Shown here: piece by piece, positions 1-21,690 of the stretch
How the letters are laid out: each line of letters opens with the position of its first letter
Position numbering within the stretch: position 1 is the first letter of the stretch
Source of the DNA: Ophthalmolycus amberensis
Taxonomy: Eukaryota; Chordata; Actinopteri; Perciformes; Zoarcidae
Assembly: GCA_024529925.1 (NCBI GenBank)
Contig: JAFEUB010000065.1
Coordinates: 1,736,001-1,800,000 of the forward strand
Direction of reading: 5' to 3'
DNA length: 64,000 nucleotides
Program-made: the position numbers and the translations under genes
Notes under the pieces: generated by a model
Database searches by the model: none
The model's input: the letters and a program-made list of their open reading frames with translations, nothing else
Told to the model about the DNA's origin: nothing

Positions 1-8879
<8,879 letters not shown>

Positions 8880-9135
8880 CTCAAATGTAACGTTAGCAGG
8901 TCACCAGAACCAGAAAAGGCAGCGAGCACAAACGGTGTGCTCCTTCAGGTTTTTACAGTACGAAGGCGAATGCAACGAAACGACGAGGTATTAACTTGAA
9001 CAGGCAGTTCTTCACTGTATTCTTAGACGGTTCTAGCGAAGGTTTGCTGCTCGCTTCATCCAAATACCACTTCAAAACTCCCGCGAGGTGCCGTCACCTG
9101 CTTGTTAGCACACCTGGTTCCTGCTGACCCAATTA
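8880..9135 (-). other. candidate non-coding 5' exon of a minus-strand gene leaving the window to the left
   Basis: A minus-strand donor TTTGAG|GTAAGC lies at 8880. The preceding 250 bases are locally richer in GC and CpG than their surroundings, and a GC box (CCACGCCCCC on the plus strand, about 9146-9155) would be just upstream. No long open frame is present, so it would be a 5'UTR exon. No downstream exon is recognised within 1-8880. Confidence 0.33.
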
Positions 9136-9998
9136 ATTGATAAGCCACGCCCCCTACCTGCACACCATTAGTATTATGTATGAGAAAAGTAAACCAAAGA
9201 CAAACACGTGTTTGAATCAGGATTCGGCCTACATGGTATTGACATTATGAATATGAAATGCAAGAATAAAAACACATGTACCATCTATGAAATAATGAAC
9301 ATTACTCCTCGTGGAAAAGCTTTTGGAGACAATGTTTTGGGATTGGCAGAGGTTATGGCCATTATCATAGCCCATATATTGTGTGCAAAATTGTACACAA
9401 TAGATATCAAACAAATCTATATTCCTCCCAATCCTTAGAGATTTAAAACAAATACATTTTTTGCAATAATGAATCAGAATCTTGAACCCATATATTTTAC
9501 CATTGTATAGATTCAGTTACTTTCAGGACTCAAATCAAAGATTATATATTGTGTTAAACCTTTCATGACATCAAAATTGAGTACAAAAATGTCATACATT
9601 TTAAAGAGGATAAATATAATACTGAATTTATTGTAAACATATTGATTATATATAGTCAATTTTACATACATAAATGCAAAATAACAGAAGTTACCCCCCG
9701 TTTTACTCGATTTTTATGTGAATTAAAAAAATCTAACTTTAACAAAACAGTGAACTCTTGAAACAAGAATACTTTGGTTGTTTCATTCATAACATAGTTG
9801 TATTAGGATCTATTTAATAAATAACATATTTAATACTATATAGTAAATAATTTCTTATTGAAGTTTATTCATGCAGATTTATTATTATTATATTCAAACT
9901 GTGCCTAATTAGCCCATGAGCTCTGCTTGGAGTTATTAATCCCACCACCACTTCAGACTCGCACCACAAGACACAACTTTCAGTTGAATTAAAACAGC

Positions 9999-10004
9999 TT
10001 TATT
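9999..10004 (-). terminator. polyadenylation signal AATAAA, likely smad2
   Basis: Canonical AATAAA on the minus strand in the context CTAATAAAGC. It is the most plausible distal end for the smad2 transcript. Confidence 0.5.
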
Positions 10005-13000
10005 AGTGTACACTGTAAGAAGTTGTGTGTATATGTAGACTAGTTGAAAAGCCTATATGAAGATCGTCCTCAATGTTTGAAGAAGACCGAAATCCTAACA
10101 GCTCGTTGTCTAATGGAATACGCTCCGTTGATAGCAAGAAAAAAGGAACAGCATGTACGGTAAAATAAAAAGTACATCTATACAATAACATCACCAGTGA
10201 CATGTAGAAACTTCACTTTTCTCCAACAAGCAACCTTCTTAAGAATTCATCAGAAAGAGGCTTGTTTGGGGATACACAATTGTCATCACAATAAGAAAAG
10301 AAAAAAAAATGGAATCTGTAAATGTGGACCCGCAACACCTAATTTGGTCTCATCGTCCATCTCCAAACCGAATTGTCCAATGTGCAATTTTGGTGGCACT
10401 CGTTTAAAGGAACAAAAAAAACAAGTTGATACAAAGGCTTTTGTTGGACCCTGGCAATATGCATAAAACAGCGTATCAACCATCAGAAAACAGGTTTGAA
10501 TACATCGTCCAAACTATTTGATGCCACTGCATAGAACAAATATGTGGGTCAGCGGTGATACAACAACCTTAAAAGGTAACACTGTATTTTCATTGCATGT
10601 GCACCGACCTTGGCAGAGTCAACCGTTTCCCTAATAAACGAAAAAAGACAAAAAGACAGACCAGCAAAAAGACAGGACAGACGGATAGATACACATACAG
10701 AGAGACAAACACTGGTTGGGCTGGTCTCAAGTCTGCTTACAGGTGACACACATTTGACAGATGCTCGATGAATGAAGAAGAAGGGTTTTCCTAAAAAGCA
10801 GTACACTTCATGATTTTCTGTGGTCATCCATCAAGTGTGTATCAAACACAGATCTTGAAGCGTTACGTCTCTGCAGGATGCGGACCATACGTTTGAATAA
10901 ACACCAGGGTTTCTGGACTCCTCATCTCAGCCAACGGATGACGAACTAAACCTTCGGTAAAGCTTCATTTTGGAGAAAATGTCAATGTGTTTACATGCAT
11001 TACTGAGCACCAAGTCAAGACCACTGTCTAATATCATGTGTGCACATAAACACGCTCGCTGTAATTAAACGTGTACTGCCGTACATCAGGAGTCATGAGA
11101 ATGAAACATATGCAGAGTTTACACTGCATGTTGGGTCGCTAAAGTGAGACGGAACTCTGCTTTGATAACGGAAAATATAACTGCAGCCCAGCTGCTGGAT
11201 TAAATCCTAATACCTCGAAAACGTCAGAGTTATAATTTAGTTCGTATGTTTTTTAACGGGTATCTTGATTTGTTATCGAACAATCTATCGAGCCATTTAA
11301 ATTTTACGTTGGAAACCTGGATGTTTCCATCAGCGCTTAGGTTTATGACGCAGTGGCTGTGCAGTGTAAAGGACACACTGTAACTACATGCATTCAGTCT
11401 TTGGGACAGCACTATCATCATTTGGGTCACACCCATAAAAAACACCCGTTTCACCAGCTATAATAGCTCAAGTTCACCGGCCACTTTTACTGTTTTAGTA
11501 TGTTATGGAGCATGCTATTTATGATCACTTGGTCTCTCAGTCTCAACATTCTGGACATTGGGAAAGTGTTCAATCTTAATGTACATACTTCATAAATCAT
11601 CATCAAGCTGTGGTCGTTTCGAACGGAGGGGCATATTCTAAAAAAATATTGGACTTCTAATAAAAGGGAAGAAAGGTTGGAAGATCTTAAATATATCCAT
11701 ATATAAAAAATACATGAAAATACAAAAATGTAGCTTAAACAATGTGTAAAGAAAATACTAGCTTGTCAAATACTTAAAGCTTAAATACTAACGATTTGGA
11801 CGCTTAAATACCGGCGTAGGTACCAGCTGGCTTTTTAGATCGGGCCAAGACATTTTATTAAAAATCAAATGAATGCTCTTTAATTAGCCAATTCAGACAA
11901 TATACGGAAGGAAAAACTCTTTATAGTGAACATTCTTTAAAAAATACGGAAGATATCTTTTTGTAGTTGTCTCGATTTCAATTGGGCTTTTTCCAACATT
12001 CCTCTCTGTACATTTTGAAGCATATCTCGCTGTATCTTTACATCAAAGGCAACTTTCTCCGAGCAATAAGTGTGCATAATTTGGGGGCAGTGCAAGTACA
12101 GCGCAGAAGCCATTTTAAGTCCCTGCAGGACTCGTTTTCCTATCAATAAAATGCCAATAATGGGGGGAAACCGTGCATCATTCCAAGCATATAATCAAGA
12201 GAGACTTGCGCCACGTCTACACCAGTGAAACCTCAAGTGATGGGAGTTTATATCTTCTTCTTTTAGACAGCAGGGGGCGACATTGAGATTCGTTGAACTG
12301 CATTTATGCCAAGTCCTCGACATACATCTCTCCTTCATAAGCAAGATGATATAATAGTAAAAAGTTAATGAAGAGAATGTAAGAGAGAGAGTGTAAGAGC
12401 GTGCAGGGGGGGGGGGCAAGATTCAGAGCAAATTTTTGGGCCTCAAAAACCAGTTAACCGTGGCTAACTTTGTGCGCCTTTATTACAGTCGGAAAACAAG
12501 TTCAATGATTGTACGAAGTTCCAGAGGAGGGACGTGTCCTACACTCTTGCTATGAGAATGACTTATTATGGCTAGCAGCCGTTTCCTCACTCAAAACATC
12601 AACACCGCTGCACACTCACGCTCCAACGGTACCAACCGACTTAATGCGCATGCAGAGGAAATGACTTGGTCTGTCTTGTGTTACGGTGTATGAAGACGGG
12701 GTATGTGGTATTAATTATAGACAACATGCTCTCCCCCCCGGTGCCCCCCCCCCCCTTCCAGAGCTGAAGACCGTTGGTCCAGCGTAGTCAGGTCTGCCGT
12801 TCACGCCGTCACAGGACCGATGAGGAGAAATGCAAAGGGGAAAGTGGGAATCTCAGGTAGAAATGGAATGGAAGTTTTGGTCGACCAAAACCAAGAAAAA
12901 AAAAACGTCCCGGCGTGGAGCTCACTTTGGTCAAAAACATGAGCCTGGAGCGGCAGTTCTGCTGTTGGTCGACAGAGAGCTTGACGCTGAATCAAAGTTG

Positions 13001-13052
13001 TGCTGTGGGAGATAGGTAGTGAAGCAGTTAGAGGGGGGGGGGGGGGGGGGGG

Positions 13053-13165
13053 GCTAGTGGTTGGAGAGACTGCACGGTGGCTAGAAGGTCACGCGCTCAA
13101 TCCCTGAAAAACAGCCGGTGTCGCGTCACTGAGCTCCGCCCTGCTTTGCCTCGGTCAAATACCAA
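13053..13165 (+). repeat. tRNA-derived SINE in the smad2 3'UTR
   Basis: Contains GCTAGTGGTTGGAGAGACTG (A-box-like) and a B-box-like stretch ending GCTCAATCCC, followed by a non-tRNA body with GTCACTGAGC and an A-rich end (CCAAAAAAAACATG). This is the layout of teleost tRNA-derived SINEs. It sits directly after the poly-G run and is antisense to smad2. Confidence 0.55.
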
Positions 13166-13512
13166 AAAAAACATGAATCTGGTCCGTGATGACGTCACTC
13201 TCGTCAGTTTGATATTGCAGGGTGGTTTCGGTTATTAGGTCCGCGATTGCTGGAATGTCATCGTTTCTTTAATCCAACAGAGCCAAGAGGTGATCGGGCC
13301 CACTGTGACATCGATGTCCACGTTCCACTGTTGTCCATCGGACGATGTCATCCTCCAGGTCCATTGTGTAATCCTTTTTTTCTTTCTCTCCCCTCTTTAT
13401 GATAATGTTGTTGGCGCGTCAGATCAAGACCGCACGGTGGTCTCCCCTCAGGACATACCGGTCAGATGTTGTGAAATGTCAGATCGGCTTTGCGGCGGCA
13501 GCAGAAACCCGT

Positions 13513-16500
13513 TTAGGACATGCTGGAGCAGCGCACCGACGGTGAACCCATCTGGGTCAGCACCTTATCCAGCCACTGGAGGGGGCCGTTGAGGTGCAGC
13601 TCAATCCAACAGGGAGTGCTGGTTACCGTCTGACGTCTGCAGGGATACAAAAAAAATGAAGCATAAAAGGTTAAAAAACATGTTGCCGAGTCAAAGTGTT
13701 ACGGCAAAGCTAAAGGAGCATTAACAGTCTGATGTGAATGAATAAATACAAACAGTAGTAGCAGCAGTATTGTTAAATGTGTGAGTAGTGGTAGAGCACC
13801 TTTCCCAAAGCGATTTACAACAAATAATAAAAAGTGAATGGGACCTTGCACTGCCCAGGTCTCAGCAGATGATCAAACACAGCCGACTGCACTGTGGTCC
13901 TGCCAGGCTTTGGCCTGAGCTCTACACACAGCGGAGACATGACTGCTAACCAGACAGGCTACACGCCGGCTTAACCCTGGCCGGGGGGGGGCAAACCCCC
14001 CCCCCCCAAAAAACACTGCTGTCTGGCTACTGGAAGGGTGGCGGCGCAGATGTTTGCTGGGTGGATGGTTGGAGGGCCACAGAGACACACAAATGCTCAG
14101 TAATCTCTGTGGTTTCACAACAAGAAGGCGGAATATAATAGAGACGATTATTCACATGCAGTGCAGATGATAGCCTGCACAACCTCAAACGCCTGTTTAC
14201 ATAATGAACATTGTCGCGCCCTCTCTTCTTATGGAAAGACAGACCTGGGTTAGGCTGGATTCGAATGTTGAGTCCTTCAAAACTGATTAGCAATAACTGA
14301 CAACAATCAGTACTTCTGCTTTATGTCCTGAAAGATGCTGGTGCAAGATTTGTAGTTTTAATTAATTTCAGTCCACTAAGCTAAGGACCCCCAGCCTATG
14401 CATCACTTAACTTAAAATAACAGCAACGTTACACCCTTACAAAGACATGGGTCGACCTAAGAGCCACAGCACCCAGAAGTTAAGCTTCAGTCAAACCAGC
14501 AATTATAACAGCAAGTATAACAACCAACAGCAGCCACTGCTGAGCCTAAAAGTAGTCTTTGTGTACACAAGCTTCCAGCATGGCCTCTTTCATGAGGACA
14601 CACAAATAATTGTCACTGTGACTGTGGTCCGACTAGACCCCTTCAACCCTCCATCACAGAGGACGACAGTGAGAGAGAAAGAGTGCGCAGTGTGCTTAAG
14701 AGCGGAACACACCTGTACTCTGCTCCCCAGCCCTTGACGAAGCTCATTCTGATGGTGCACATCCTGGTCAGTTGGTAGACGGCCTCAAATCCCTGATTGA
14801 CTGACTGGGCCAGCAGTGCAGCAAACTCCTGGTTGTTAAAAATCTTCAGATTACAGCCTGAAAAAAATAGAAACATAGGAGGGGTGAGAAAACACTGGGG
14901 ACAACAGCGGAAATACTTCTTGTTATATCCCTGATGAAGCCGAATATGTTTGAATTTTATGAATGTGTTAGAAGTTTGCTACCAATCAGACAATGCGCGT
15001 TTTTCTAAACTCTGGGATTTTACTGAACAAGCAGCGAGCAGGTGCTCTGTGAGCTGTGGGTGTGCTGCATGTTGGTGATTATTCTCCACCAGTCCCGCCC
15101 CTGAATGTCCTCAAGATCCCTTCGGTACAATTGTGAGCCTCGCCAATGATACTGTTCACACTGCTCATTTGGCCAGCAACGAAATGTTCAAAGTTGCACG
15201 GGCAACGATGAGTCAGTGCGAGTGGGTGAGAGTCGGAGGAAAAACTGTCACATTGTGGAGGGCATCAGTGCTCCTCCTCACGCTTCTATCGATACATCAG
15301 GTGGAAGAAAAGTCATGTTCCCCAATCCAGACAACTGCCACTATGAAGCGCAGCCGCAGTAGACAGCGATACGTGTTCCTCCGCAAGTTAACAGATACAA
15401 CTTTAAACTATTTGACGCTGCAAATATATCTAATGGAGGCTTTTTTTTGCCGGTTGTGTAGCATCCACCTGGCTCAAAGAGGAAAAGGAAGAAACACTAG
15501 AAATGCACATGGACCTGGCGGTATCTTGCAGACTGTGGCAGGGTGCCAGCCGTATCGCTGGTTGCAGTTGGGACTCTGGACAAAAATGGCGCTGTCGCTG
15601 AGGCACTCGGCAAACACCTCTCCTCCGATGTAATACAACCGTACACCGCGACCTGCAGAGTGTGAGCCAGGAAGAATGCGAAGAAGACATAAATCATGAA
15701 GAAGAAAAAACAGCAGGTTTATTCGGCAGCATATCTAGAATTAAAATCATTTTTAAATCTCTGAACTGCTGTATTTCCTCCCAAAAGTATCCGTCTCTGT
15801 AAAGATACGCGTGTTTACCTATATGTCTCCTCGTCATTTCAACGGTTGCATTCCTGTTGACATTGCTGAGAAGCCCGAGACAGAAGCGTTCAGAGTTGGA
15901 GGGGTCGGTGAAGCCATCGACCGTCAGAGACGGCTGTGAGGCGTGGAACGTCTCTCCCACCCGCTGGTTCAGCTCATAGTAGGCTATCGAGCACCAGAAA
16001 GCTGGTTCGCTGTAGGTAACCGGCTGAAGGTCTGAAAAAGGAAATCAAGGAGGGAACATTTTACACGTTAACGACTGCTTTTGTTTTTCGATTTCCCAAG
16101 TTTCAATATGACAAATGATAATGTACATCGGCTCCACAATAAATCAAACAAAACACATGACTTCTCTTTCATGAGCTTCATCAACCTGCTAACATTGAAG
16201 AAGAACTGATAAAGAGCAGTCTTACCCAGAGCGTGATTGACCGGTGACAAGAGGTCAGGTGACAAGAGGTCAGGTGACAACGCGCCGGGTGACATTTCTG
16301 CAGGCGAGACTGGAAGAAAAAGAAAGAAAGTTACATATTTACACATTACATAACTACATTTTGTACCTTTTGTACGTATACCGTTTGTAGTGTTCATGTT
16401 CACGGCTGCAACACGGCTGTCGAAATTGACCTCGTGACCCCATTAGTGTGATTTTTCTTTTTTACCCCCAACCATTGAAATATACAGCAGCTTGGACACC

Positions 16501-18037
16501 AGCACAAAACTCAACTAGTCTACCTGATTCCATACTTTGATTCATCTGTTGGTCGCTGTTTTCTCCATCTTCACTGATGTAGCCAGGAGGAGGAGTCTCT
16601 GCACCACACAAAGAAGCAATAAGAACACATTTTAAACTGATGCACACAATCAGAAAGACTGAGATCTCTGCAAGATCTTCTAAGTCAACATAAAGGTTGA
16701 TGACGTGTACATCAGAAACAAGATTTCTATTGAATACAAACCTATCAGAGCAGCTAAGGTAAGAAGTGAATAAAACAATGAAGGCGTTTGCTTCCTGCTC
16801 TGCACACAGACCTGGTGTATAGTTGTTAGGAGGGTCTATGCCGACGGGGAAGTTGGTGTTTTCGGGGATGGAGTTCGTAAAGTCGTCGAGAGGAGGAAGC
16901 TCGGTGAGAATCTCCGTGTGGCGCGGCACCAACACCGGAGGCAGCACTGGCGAGAGAAGGAAGCGTCACTGACGGAGGCAAAGGTGAATCGCTATACAGA
17001 TCAAAATTGTTATAATATAATATAATTAAAACGGACAACATTCGCTTCAAACGCAAACACCAAAACACAGGCAAACAAACAAACAAACACGTTCCCATTA
17101 TGTCAGAGAAACACACACAAGTCTGGAGGATCATTACCAGGCGTCTCCACTCTCTGGTAATGGTACGGATTGACACACACTTCATCCTTTTTGAGGTTGA
17201 AGGCGAACTGGCAGGAGTCGATGGCCCTCAGCTCATGGTGGCTGTGGAGGTCGGGCCATCTCCACAGGCGGCAGTAGATGACGTGGGGCAGGCCCTTGCG
17301 ATGGGACACCTGAAGACGCCCGTCCAGGGACCTGAGAAGGTTTCGGGAGAGAGGACGGCTAAAAGCTCAAGTCACGAGACCAAGTCTTTGCAGGAGACGA
17401 GGAGAAGAAAGCCCACTAACTCTCAAAACCAGTGGAGATCAGGAGGCTTCTTGTGTTCTTATAGCTACACTGTATTTAGTGAGAATAATCAGCACAGTTG
17501 GAAAGAGCCATTGAACATTGAATTTTGAAACTAGTACCTTGCAAAAGCAAGATTTGTAAATTGAGCCTATAATTGACGTAATGGAGGAGATTTTGTCTGT
17601 TGCAACTCAAATAAAAAGCTCAATTATTGCCTTACTGCCTGCATGTATAAAAGCATTATCACACAAATGGCATTTTAAGGGAAGGTTATGATAAGGTTGC
17701 ATCATGAGCGGCAATGAGAGACAGATAGTCTCAAAGTCTTTGGGTGATCTCAATAAACAGAAAAGGCCACACACACACACACACACCCCAGTGTGTAGTG
17801 ACAGTGCAGATTACAGAAAGACAGATGAACAGTGAATGAATGAATGACAGGATGTAAGGCGATTGTTGACTCATTGTGTGTGTGTGTGTGAGTATATTCA
17901 CCTGCTGTGGTCATGGTATCCGAACATGCCTGTGGAGTCCCACTGCTCTATCGTGTGGCCTGAGCCTAGACCCCATAGATCTGAGCAATTGCTGCAGACA
18001 CACATACACACACACACAAAGGATATGCATACACATG

Positions 18038-18079
<42 letters not shown>

Positions 18080-21000
18080 GGACAAGTGCAAAAAGGATAA
18101 AATAAAAGAAAACAGATGGTAAACATGAGGCGTTTCATTCCAAATCAGTAGGATGAAATCATGTACAGTCGGTCTCTTATTGGCACGAAGCAAGGACACA
18201 AAAAAAGATCCACCCTTGCGGGTTTTTTTCCAAAAAGAGACACTAACTGGATGACAGGTGATTATGGGACTATTGGCGGGACAGTGATGTGGTGCAATCA
18301 GGTGATGCGGGGGGGTAGACGGGATTGAATTGTGACTGCACGTTAAAACGCTGAAGAGGAAAGTCATTTTTATCTTTATCTCCCGATTCCTCTTTTCCCG
18401 CTCACATTATGTGAACGTACATGTCGGATCATTTTACTTACATCTTTAAGTTCAAGTAATTTCCCGCATTGCACAATATAATCACATTTTTACTGATTAT
18501 TATTAAGACAACATGTGAACACAACAACAACAACATGTGAATGAGGAAATAAAGAGGTTTAATAGATCGTACAAGATGTGTCGAGACAACAGAAAAACCA
18601 GACGCAACACAGACGTGTGTGTGTGTGTATACGAACACAAAGTGTGTGTGCGACTGAAGAAAGCACACATCCAGACTGATGCTAACTTGTGCTCTGAAGC
18701 TATTATGAGTTTCACCAACGTGTTGATACGAAGGAGAGTGTAGAGGAGATCCGGCTCTCCGATCGGAGCGAGGTAATTGCCAGGCCTGTCTGAGCAAGAC
18801 CTTCTTTATCGACACTTATCAGCCCACTCAAAGAGGTCTGCAGCTATAAGCCCCGTGGAGACTCTCTCCAGACACAGATAAAAGTCTTGCCTCCTTCCTT
18901 TCTCACCGAAAAAGGTCACGAGCACAATCCCAACATTGTCTGTCAAAAAGCCCCGTTCCTGAGCAAAAGATCCTCGTCCTGCTCGCCCACAAGTCACCGT
19001 GGACCAAAGCTTAAAAAGCTAAGACGTGCAAGTTAAAAAGGAGTCCAGTTATCAGTTAAAACTGGATTGTTTGCAAAACACCATGAGGATAATTTCCCCC
19101 AGAGCCTGTGTGCTGTTTAAAAAAAAAAAAAACATGAAACCTTTATCTCTTTCTCGGGTCATCCGCATTTAAGTCAAGGAGCTACCCATGCCCGCTATCT
19201 CCAGACTTCCTCCGTCGCCTTTTATTCCTGCAACCACTCAAACGGAGATCTACAAAGCCCTGCGCGTGAAAGTACTTCATCATGCCTTTAACTGTATTTG
19301 TGTACCAATAACTGCCTTATTCACCAGGACATCAAAAGCTAACGCGAAACAAGAACGTGATGCGACTTATAAGAGTTAGAAGAACAGAAGTTGTATGGTC
19401 CAAACCCTGTAATCATCCGATGAAATGAAAGTTAATTAAATAAAATGTGTTCTTCTGAGGTTGAAGACTCCAACAAGTATTCATGTACATGCCAAACAGG
19501 AACCAGCATCACCTTATCAGCACCACTTCAGAAGCTCCTATCAAGCCCACATTCCTCAGAGGGAAGGAACACTTTAGCCTCACGTGGTCCTACCTCGGCA
19601 CTTTTTTTTTTTTACCCCCATACGTCTACAATCGAGACCAGTATCCGATATAGCTCAGCACTTAGCGTAGCCACATGTTCCGTTATATATGCTGCAGTGT
19701 CCTCTTGGATCGATTGCTGTATGTATTTTCATTTTTGCTGCCATGTCATTCCAGCACTGCCCTGCGTCACGCTTTACTTAAGACTTTCTAGAACGTTTGA
19801 TATTGAGACACGAGTGTGTAAATCTACTCGGCGTGCATTAGGACTGCCATGTGATCAGCTCTCCCCGAACCTCAGCCAGCGATCCGTGCAGAGTGCATTG
19901 CTGAGAAACTACCCACCCACCAGGAACATCCCGCTCCGAAATCAGTGGAGGAGGATGACCGCTTTCACGAAAAAAAGGAAAAACACACACACACACACAC
20001 ACACACAGGACTCTAAACCCCATCAGGTCCAGGTGAGCTGATCTGGGACTGACATGGGGCACAAGACTATTTCTCTGCGGGGACAAATTCTATTATTGAT
20101 AATCAAAAGAAAACTAAGACAGAGGGAAGGAAAAAAAAAAAGGGTGGATTAGAAAGAAAATTTGAGAAGGGAAGCTCATGAAATCTTCAAGGAGCAGAGC
20201 TAGTTATCTCCCGTCTCCGCTGATCCTCGGTGGATTGATCGACGTTAATCACACACACTTCTCGTGGGGCTCCCCTTGACTTTGCCGCGATAAGGTTTTC
20301 GCCTGGTCTGGTGACTTGGCTCGCGTACGTTGTCATGCGACACGGTAGAAATCTAAACTGACGGACGCATGACCTGTCAGGCATGGGGGGGAACAGTAAG
20401 TCGACCTGATTAATGCAAGCTTTCCAGTTTCTTTTACTTCCAAGTAGACGTGCGCAGATAGCTTTTCTTCAAAGCAGAGAGGAGCCGATCTAACCACGTT
20501 ACTCAAATGTGTGCCATCAGTTAGGACACGTCAGCATCGGCCACAAGCTGGATTCAGAATTTTCCTTCATGTGTCTTGCGCCAAAGAACATTTCTGACCC
20601 CCCAAAAAAAAGAAATGTTTTACACTTAAAACTATTTCACGTGAATGCACGTATACGTTTTATGCATGTTCACTTAGTTTGGTTGCCGTCATATGTCGGA
20701 CATCTGTTTCCTCCAATCAGGTTTCACTTCTGCTGCCTTCCTAACCTATGGCACAGCGGACAGAGGAAGTGGACCTGTTGTTGCACAACAGAAACTTTTC
20801 TTTCTGCAAGCCTGTGGTTGCCCGTCAACCTCCCTCTTACTTTCATGTGTGTTGACACACCTCGCTGTGCCGATCTGTATCGCTGGCATTGCGGTACACC
20901 GGCGCACGGGGAGTGCGGCTGTGCCTTTGTGTGAACCTGAGCACGACTTAAGAGCAGAAATTATTTTGTTTTGATAATCAATTGATTACATGAAATTACA

Positions 21001-21445
21001 TCTGTCGTTGTCATATATTTTGTTTGTGTGTGTGTGTACCATGACCAGGACCATGTGGGCATGACAGTGTGTGTTTTACCTCAACATCTTGAAACACACG
21101 GTTACTATTCTCCGTGACAATGACCATGTTGTGCACGTATGTGATCATGGACAAGACAGAAAGACAGGGCGCGAGTGTGTGTGTGTCCTCGCCTCACCTG
21201 GGTATGGTGACACACTTTGTGTTGCTGTTCTGCGTGCTGATGGCTTTCTCCAGCTCGTCCAGCTGCCCCGTCTTCTTCAGCTTCTTCACCAGGCTCTTCA
21301 CGGCCTTTTCGCACCACTTGTCCTCCTGTCCTCCCCCGTTCTGCTCCCCAATGCCTCCTCCAGCTCCTCCGCTCCCCGTCGAAGTCTTCTTCCATCCCAG
21401 CAGGCGCTTCACCACCGGGGGAGTGAAGGGAAGGATGGACGACAT
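13513..21445 (-). CDS. smad2: Smad2, receptor-regulated SMAD of the TGF-beta/activin/nodal pathway (10 coding exons)
   Basis: Coding exons in transcript order: 21198-21445, 17902-17991, 17138-17331, 16812-16946, 16524-16598, 16226-16309, 15819-16031, 15515-15652, 14713-14857, 13513-13636. All junctions are GT-AG, phases match throughout, and the total is 1446 nt (481 residues plus stop; human SMAD2 is 467). The product starts MSSILPFTPPVVKRLLGWKK and carries the Gly-rich insert (GSGGAGGG) that marks SMAD2 against SMAD3. The MH1 domain is in exons 1-3, a proline-rich linker with the PPPGY motif and S-P sites follows, then an MH2 domain, ending CSSMS, the receptor-phosphorylated SxS tail. Known role: phosphorylated by type I receptors, binds SMAD4 and regulates transcription in the nucleus. 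Oddities: the 90-bp MH1 exon is divergent; the linker has an in-frame 15-bp duplication at 16244-16273; the junction residue expected to be Gly is Val (MESVSPAE). Family assignment is very secure; whether this is the only smad2 paralogue cannot be told. Confidence 0.97.
17875..18076. repeat. complementary dinucleotide tracts flanking smad2 exon 2 (human exon 3)
   Basis: Plus-strand (TG)8 at 17875-17890 ends 11 bases before the exon; plus-strand CA tracts lie at 17997-18018 and 18041-18076 on the other side. In the sense (minus) transcript this gives UG tracts just upstream of the acceptor and a CA tract just after the donor. Confidence 0.95.
17902..17991 (-). CDS. smad2: smad2 alternative 90-bp exon (MH1 insert)
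   Basis: Exactly 90 nt between TGTCTGCAG and GTGAAT splice signals, same size and phase as human SMAD2 exon 3, which is alternatively spliced. It encodes CSDLWGLGSGHTIEQWDS and flanking residues. The pattern C-S-x-x-W-G-L ... T-I-x-Q-W-D is kept, but the middle and the end (TGMFGYHDHS) differ clearly from the tetrapod exon as I remember it. In mammals this insert blocks direct DNA binding by full-length SMAD2, while skipping gives a SMAD3-like MH1. Skipping here also keeps the frame and yields Arg at the junction, as in SMAD3 (IPRSLDG). Confidence 0.93.
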
Positions 21446-21690
21446 GGTGGCTTGTGTATGTATGTATGTGTTAAGTGTGTTTTGATGTCCCTCTTTGTGA
21501 TGTAAAGAGAACTAGGGAGAGGGGAAGTAGGGTGAGATGGGGTGATGGGTTGTAGTCTGAATTCCTTCTGGAGATTGTTTGTTTTTAACAATACATGTAT
21601 TTATATCTAGGCAGAACTAAGACATTGGTCTTGAGGAGTCTGGGGAAAAGCATCAAACGTCAGGAGCCAGAGGAGAGCCTCCAAAGAAAC
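21446..21690 (-). other. smad2: 5'UTR part of the smad2 ATG exon (tentative)
   Basis: Upstream of the smad2 ATG the nearest convincing minus-strand acceptor is a pyrimidine-rich stretch ending TTTCTTATAG, giving an exon edge at 21690. No other Met in frame with the MH1 start is needed. The UTR contains a short GTAT-type repeat just before the ATG. The acceptor is a best guess. Confidence 0.4.

Larger units (their letters stand above)
9980..13512 (-). other. smad2: smad2 3'UTR (inferred, about 3.5 kb)
   Basis: After the smad2 stop at 13513-13515 no other gene is seen until a minus-strand AATAAA (plus-strand TTTATT at 9999-10004). Long 3'UTRs are usual for vertebrate SMAD2. The stretch holds a tRNA-derived SINE, a 21-nt G run on the plus strand (13033-13053), a C run near 12748-12756 and AT-rich blocks at 11640-11800. 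Its extent is inferred, not observed. Confidence 0.55.

Noticed and set aside
15133..15633. 166-residue plus-strand frame
   Set aside because: Partly antisense to a conserved smad2 MH2 exon (15515-15652); shadow frame.
19445..20041. 198-residue plus-strand frame
   Set aside because: Lies in the first intron of smad2, has no recognisable domain, crosses a (CA)n tract and has low-complexity composition; consistent with chance.
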